NCBI RefSeq assembly: GCF_025961225.1
Contig: NZ_JAOQNG010000005.1
Span: 248,001-312,000, forward strand
Source of the DNA: Azospirillum canadense
GTDB taxonomy: Bacteria > Pseudomonadota > Alphaproteobacteria > Azospirillales > Azospirillaceae
Reading direction: 5' to 3'
Length of the DNA: 64,000 nt
The notes beneath the pieces were generated by a model. That model did not search any database. It saw only the letters and a list, made by a program, of their open reading frames with translations, and was not told the origin of the DNA. The position numbers were made by a program, and so were the translations under genes. Shown piece after piece: positions 61,459-64,000 of this stretch (its first letter is position 1; every line of letters begins with the position of its first letter).

Positions 61459-62175
61459 TTAAGCGGGCGGTGCCACACTCACCAGCGGAACCGTGCGGCG
61501 GCAGAAGTCGACCAGATTGGGCTGCGCCGCGACATACGCGCGAAGCGGCGTGTCGATTTCGTACCGGTAAATGTTGGGCAGGAAGCCCATCAGTGCCGTG
61601 TCGATGCTGTGCGGCGTGTCGCCGAACAGGAACGGCCGCTCCGCCAGGGTGCCGGCGACGGCGCTCAAGTCAGCGAGACCGCGGCTGTAAACTTGGTCGG
61701 GCTCGTAACGACCAATGCCCTGGAAATGGTAGCGTTTCAGGTTGTACTCCCGTGCCGCCTCGAGCAATGTCTCGGTGAGGTCTGGGTGCGTGTTGAGCAA
61801 TTGGTCCCGAAACAAGGGCCAGAACCGCGCGTCGGCCCACCGCGAGTAGGACATCACCCAATACAGGTCATCAAGCGTGCGCCGGACCATGTGGTCGATG
61901 CGGCGTTCGGCCGCGCTGAGGTCATCGTCGATCGCCAGACGATGCTGTCGGATTAGGTGCGCGATGATGAGATCGCTGTCTCCGATCACAGTGCCGCCAT
62001 CCATGATGTACGGCAGTTGCCCGCGAGGGGCGTCACGGGTGTCGATGATGTGCTCTTGCCGATAGGACAGCCCACACAGGCGCAGGAACGCCACAATCTT
62101 CAGGCCGTACGGGTTGTTGTCCGCGAGGCCGAACAGGTGGGGGTAGGTGTACAGCGTGATCACGGCCGGCTCCAT
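61459..62175 (-). CDS. Glutathione S-transferase family protein
   Basis: About 238 residues from M-E-P-A-V-I-T-L-Y-T-Y. The thioredoxin-like N-terminal domain has P-R-G-Q-L-P-Y-I-M-D (cis-proline) and I-G-D-S-D-L-I-I-A-H-L (glutathione gamma-glutamyl site). The helical C-terminal domain contains R-P-F-L-F-G-D-T-P-H-S-I-D. It resembles the metaxin/Tom37-like GST group. It may be another detoxification function beside hchA. Confidence 0.85.
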   Translation of the reverse strand: MEPAVITLYTYPHLFGLADNNPYGLKIVAFLRLCGLSYRQEHIIDTRDAPRGQLPYIMDGGTVIGDSDLIIAHLIRQHRLAIDDDLSAAERRIDHMVRRTLDDLYWVMSYSRWADARFWPLFRDQLLNTHPDLTETLLEAAREYNLKRYHFQGIGRYEPDQVYSRGLADLSAVAGTLAERPFLFGDTPHSIDTALMGFLPNIYRYEIDTPLRAYVAAQPNLVDFCRRTVPLVSVAPPA

Positions 62176-62379
62176 CCGCTTGTCGCCCGGCTGGGGCCAC
62201 GGCCTCGGTGCGGGATCGGCTGCGGCGGGGTCCCCTGCATCGCCCAGCATGGCATGGTGTGGCAACCATTGGGTATCGGATCATTGGGACAGGATATGTC
62301 TGCGCACTCCGCGGCAACGATCCGCGCCAGGCTCCCTCCACAGTGCCCGTGAGGGAGATCATCGAGTGAGAGTTCTGGA

Positions 62380-62611
62380 AACCGCCCCTAAACGCCGCAC
62401 CGAGGCCGCCGGCATCGACCCGGCTCTCGTCTCGGGCCATTCCCTGCGGGTCGGGGCCGCCCAGGACCTGACCGCAGCGGGGTTCGGTCTGCCGGCCATC
62501 CAGCAGGCGGGCCGCTGGAAAAGTCCCAACATGCCGGCCCGCTATGCCGAAAAGATCGTCCCGAAGCAGGGCGCCATGGCTCAACTCGCCGGCAAGCAGG
62601 GCAGGGGATGA
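62380..62611 (+). pseudogene. Tyrosine recombinase (integrase) C-terminal remnant
   Basis: About 75 codons: A-A-G-I-D-P-A-L-V-S-G-H-S-L-R-V-G-A-A-Q-D-L (H-x-x-R box), A-I-Q-Q-A-G-R-W-K-S (second histidine replaced by W-type variant) and M-P-A-R-Y-A-E (nucleophile tyrosine). It lacks the core N-terminal domains. Its stop overlaps the next small gene (ATGA). Confidence 0.75.
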
Positions 62612-62760
62612 CGCGGCCGACCTCGCTCCAGACCTACCGGAACTGGCTGAAGGGCCGCGCCGACGTCCTCAAGTCTGTTGAGCGTTTGTGCGCCTATGTG
62701 GAGCGGTACGGCGTTCTCCGTGACCCGCCCGAAACCGCCCACGCCGACGATTCTCTTTAG
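62608..62760 (+). CDS. Small ORF coupled to the integrase remnant
   Basis: A 50-codon frame (start MTRPTSLQTYRNWLKGRADV) overlapping the integrase stop by four bases (ATGA), with GCAGGGG just upstream. It is a charged, helical peptide; no family was recognised. The coupled position suggests it was co-expressed with the integrase when that gene was intact. Confidence 0.45.
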   Translation: MTRPTSLQTYRNWLKGRADVLKSVERLCAYVERYGVLRDPPETAHADDSL

Positions 62761-63045
62761 CCGACAGGGCTGAGAACTTGCGAGCCGCTGCGCATCAATC
62801 ACCGCGTTTTCGATGATAAGCGAAACGGAACGAAGCATGCCTTCACTTCACCGGACGAGGCGCCATCTCGTGATCGTCGCTATCTGAACTTTGTGACGAG
62901 TAATCCTAAAATCCAACAAATGTTGCGGGTAACTGCCCGGAGTGTTGCTCATGCTCGGTTCAGGTTTTATATCGCGCGTCACCACTGTCAAAAAAGGCGC
63001 CACTCGGTTAATTATTTTTCAGTATTATTGCGCTCGTATGCAATC

Positions 63046-63597
63046 ATGAACACGGCCCCCATGCTGTCCTTGAACCACCATTTCCGCATGACCCGTAAGG
63101 TTTTTCTCCGCGTCGTCGGCGCGCTCCTGATCGGCCTTGCCGCTCCGGCTTGGGCTGATCCCCTCCCCACTCCGGTGGAAAAGCCAATCCTTACCGTCTC
63201 GGGCCACATCAGCGTGACCAATCGGGGCGACCTGGCCGAGTTCGACCGCGCGTCGCTGGAGGCGCTCGGCACCGTGTCGTTCACGACGACAACGCCCTGG
63301 TACAAGGAGCCGGTGACGTTTGTGGGCGTCCCCCTGGCACGGCTCATGGAACGCCTCGGCGCGCGCGGCGAGACGATTGTCGCGACCGCGCTCAACGATT
63401 ACAGCGGTGAACTCCCCATGGAGGACGTCCGCAACCGCCAGGTCATCCTCGCGCTGAAGCGCGACGGGCGGTATATGCCGGTCAGCGACAAGGGGCCCCT
63501 GTTCATCGTCTACGATTTCGACCACGACCCCGAAGCCAAAAAGCACAAGTTTTACAGCCGGTCGGTCTGGCAGGTTGTTCGACTGACCATCCAGTGA
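63046..63597 (+). CDS. Periplasmic molybdopterin-oxidoreductase-like protein
   Basis: About 183 residues. The region from the in-frame ATG at 63088 is a clear signal peptide (MTRKVFLRVVGALLIGLAAP, then A-W-A cleavage), so the start may be 63046, 63061 or 63088. The mature protein resembles the small sulfite-oxidase-like fold (P-I-L-T-V-S-G-H-I-S-V-T, L-E-A-L-G, F-V-G-V-P-L-A-R-L). It lacks the cofactor cysteine, as expected for stand-alone versions next to sensors. The following sensor gene starts 3 bp after its stop, suggesting a ligand-binding accessory role. Confidence 0.82.
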   Translation: MNTAPMLSLNHHFRMTRKVFLRVVGALLIGLAAPAWADPLPTPVEKPILTVSGHISVTNRGDLAEFDRASLEALGTVSFTTTTPWYKEPVTFVGVPLARLMERLGARGETIVATALNDYSGELPMEDVRNRQVILALKRDGRYMPVSDKGPLFIVYDFDHDPEAKKHKFYSRSVWQVVRLTIQ

Positions 63598-63599
63598 CG

Positions 63600-64000
63600 A
63601 TGCCGTGGCTTGAACGCGGTCGGCGCTGGTTCGCGGGCCGATCGTCCCATCGCCTGAGCGCAGCGCTCGCTGTTCTCATCTGTGGATTTGGGCTGGCGGC
63701 GGCGTATTTGTCGCTGCTGGTGTTGAACTATGGCGCCACGCTGCGCAGCGCGGCGCCCTACAACTTCGCCTGGGCCGCGAGCCAGGCGGTCGGCGAGGTG
63801 TCGCGCCTGGAGCAGCGCATTCTGGCGAGCGCTCTGCCGGGCTCGGCCATTGACGGCGACGAAGTTCAACTGCGCATCGACATCGTTCGCAACCGCATCA
63901 GCGTGTTGGGAGATGGCCAAGCGTCGGCCTTCATCGACCGCTATCCTCAGCACGGAAAGTCCATCGATCGTCTTGAGGCGGCGCTTGACCGGGTGACGGC
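63600..64000 (+). CDS. Membrane sensor protein, 5' part (runs off the window)
   Basis: An ATG at 63600, two bases after the previous stop codon, opens 133 codons to the window edge. A membrane helix lies at about residues 20-42 (A-L-A-V-L-I-C-G-F-G-L-A-A-A-Y-L), followed by a periplasmic helical segment (Q-A-V-G-E-V-S-R-L-E-Q-R-I). The layout is that of a sensor kinase or diguanylate cyclase; the output domain is outside the window. It is likely co-transcribed with the preceding periplasmic gene. Confidence 0.7.
   Translation, partial: MPWLERGRRWFAGRSSHRLSAALAVLICGFGLAAAYLSLLVLNYGATLRSAAPYNFAWAASQAVGEVSRLEQRILASALPGSAIDGDEVQLRIDIVRNRISVLGDGQASAFIDRYPQHGKSIDRLEAALDRVT

Noticed and set aside
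1..64000. CRISPR arrays, tRNA or rRNA genes
   Set aside because: No regularly spaced direct repeats and no cloverleaf or rRNA signature were noticed by eye; a covariance-model scan would be decisive.

Overview
The window is GC-rich DNA from an alphaproteobacterium. The mix of a MucR/Ros regulator, many chemoreceptors and IS types common in Rhodospirillales points to Azospirillum or a relative, probably a large plasmid or chromid; this is inferred from gene content, not from a marker gene. No rRNA, tRNA or CRISPR array was recognised. Over a third of the window is insertion sequences and their debris.

Layout. 0-4 kb: a minus-strand sulfur-scavenging operon (permease, ATPase, binding protein, 2-oxoglutarate dioxygenase). 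4.2-8.7 kb: IS6/IS5 debris and two copies (A, B) of an IS701-like element that carries a divergent ~92-codon companion gene. 8.7-21 kb: a catabolic cluster (LacI and SDR on minus; ACS-type MFS, crotonase, fused CoA-transferase, DUF993 aldolase-like and TIM-barrel proteins on plus; CdaR-type and GntR regulators and glycerate kinase on minus). Two plus-strand promoter regions in it carry matched pairs of a CTAGATCGATCTAG palindrome, 57 bp centre to centre. 21.2-26.5 kb: nested ISs. IS701-like copy C splits a LysR gene, and an IS30 element sits between the 3' halves of two different IS3 elements, followed by an IS110 gene missing its start. 26.8-28.7 kb: a divergent MFS/TetR efflux module with two operators. 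28.7-33.1 kb: an ISAzo13 element inserted at the tetR stop codon and itself split by an IS21 element that carries a pRiA4b ORF-3-like passenger gene.

33.1-38 kb: an IS5-derived hairpin repeat, a complete IS5, a PAS-domain gene stump, a truncated IS5 and an IS1634 element. 38.4-40.3 kb: divergent AraC and SDR genes. 40.9-47.8 kb: a degenerate receiver protein, two intact chemoreceptors, a small gene between them and a third chemoreceptor cut by an IS. 48.8-58.8 kb: LysR, PRC-barrel, serine recombinase, MucR, DUF808, an OmpR-type response regulator, MgtC-like and DUF4112 genes with small unknowns and recombinase and IS remnants. 59.5-64 kb: an hchA-luxR pair, a GST, an integrase remnant, a periplasmic molybdopterin-fold protein and the start of a membrane sensor that runs off the window.

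Functional reading. The intact modules are uptake and breakdown of organosulfur compounds, catabolism of a sugar-acid-like substrate (transport, CoA activation, aldol cleavage, glycerate phosphorylation), efflux and chemotaxis. The IS blocks lie between these modules and have broken several regulatory or sensory genes (LysR, PAS sensor, chemoreceptor). Three modules (11.5-12.8, 26.8-28.7 and 38.4-40.3 kb) look AT-richer than their surroundings and are probably more recent arrivals.
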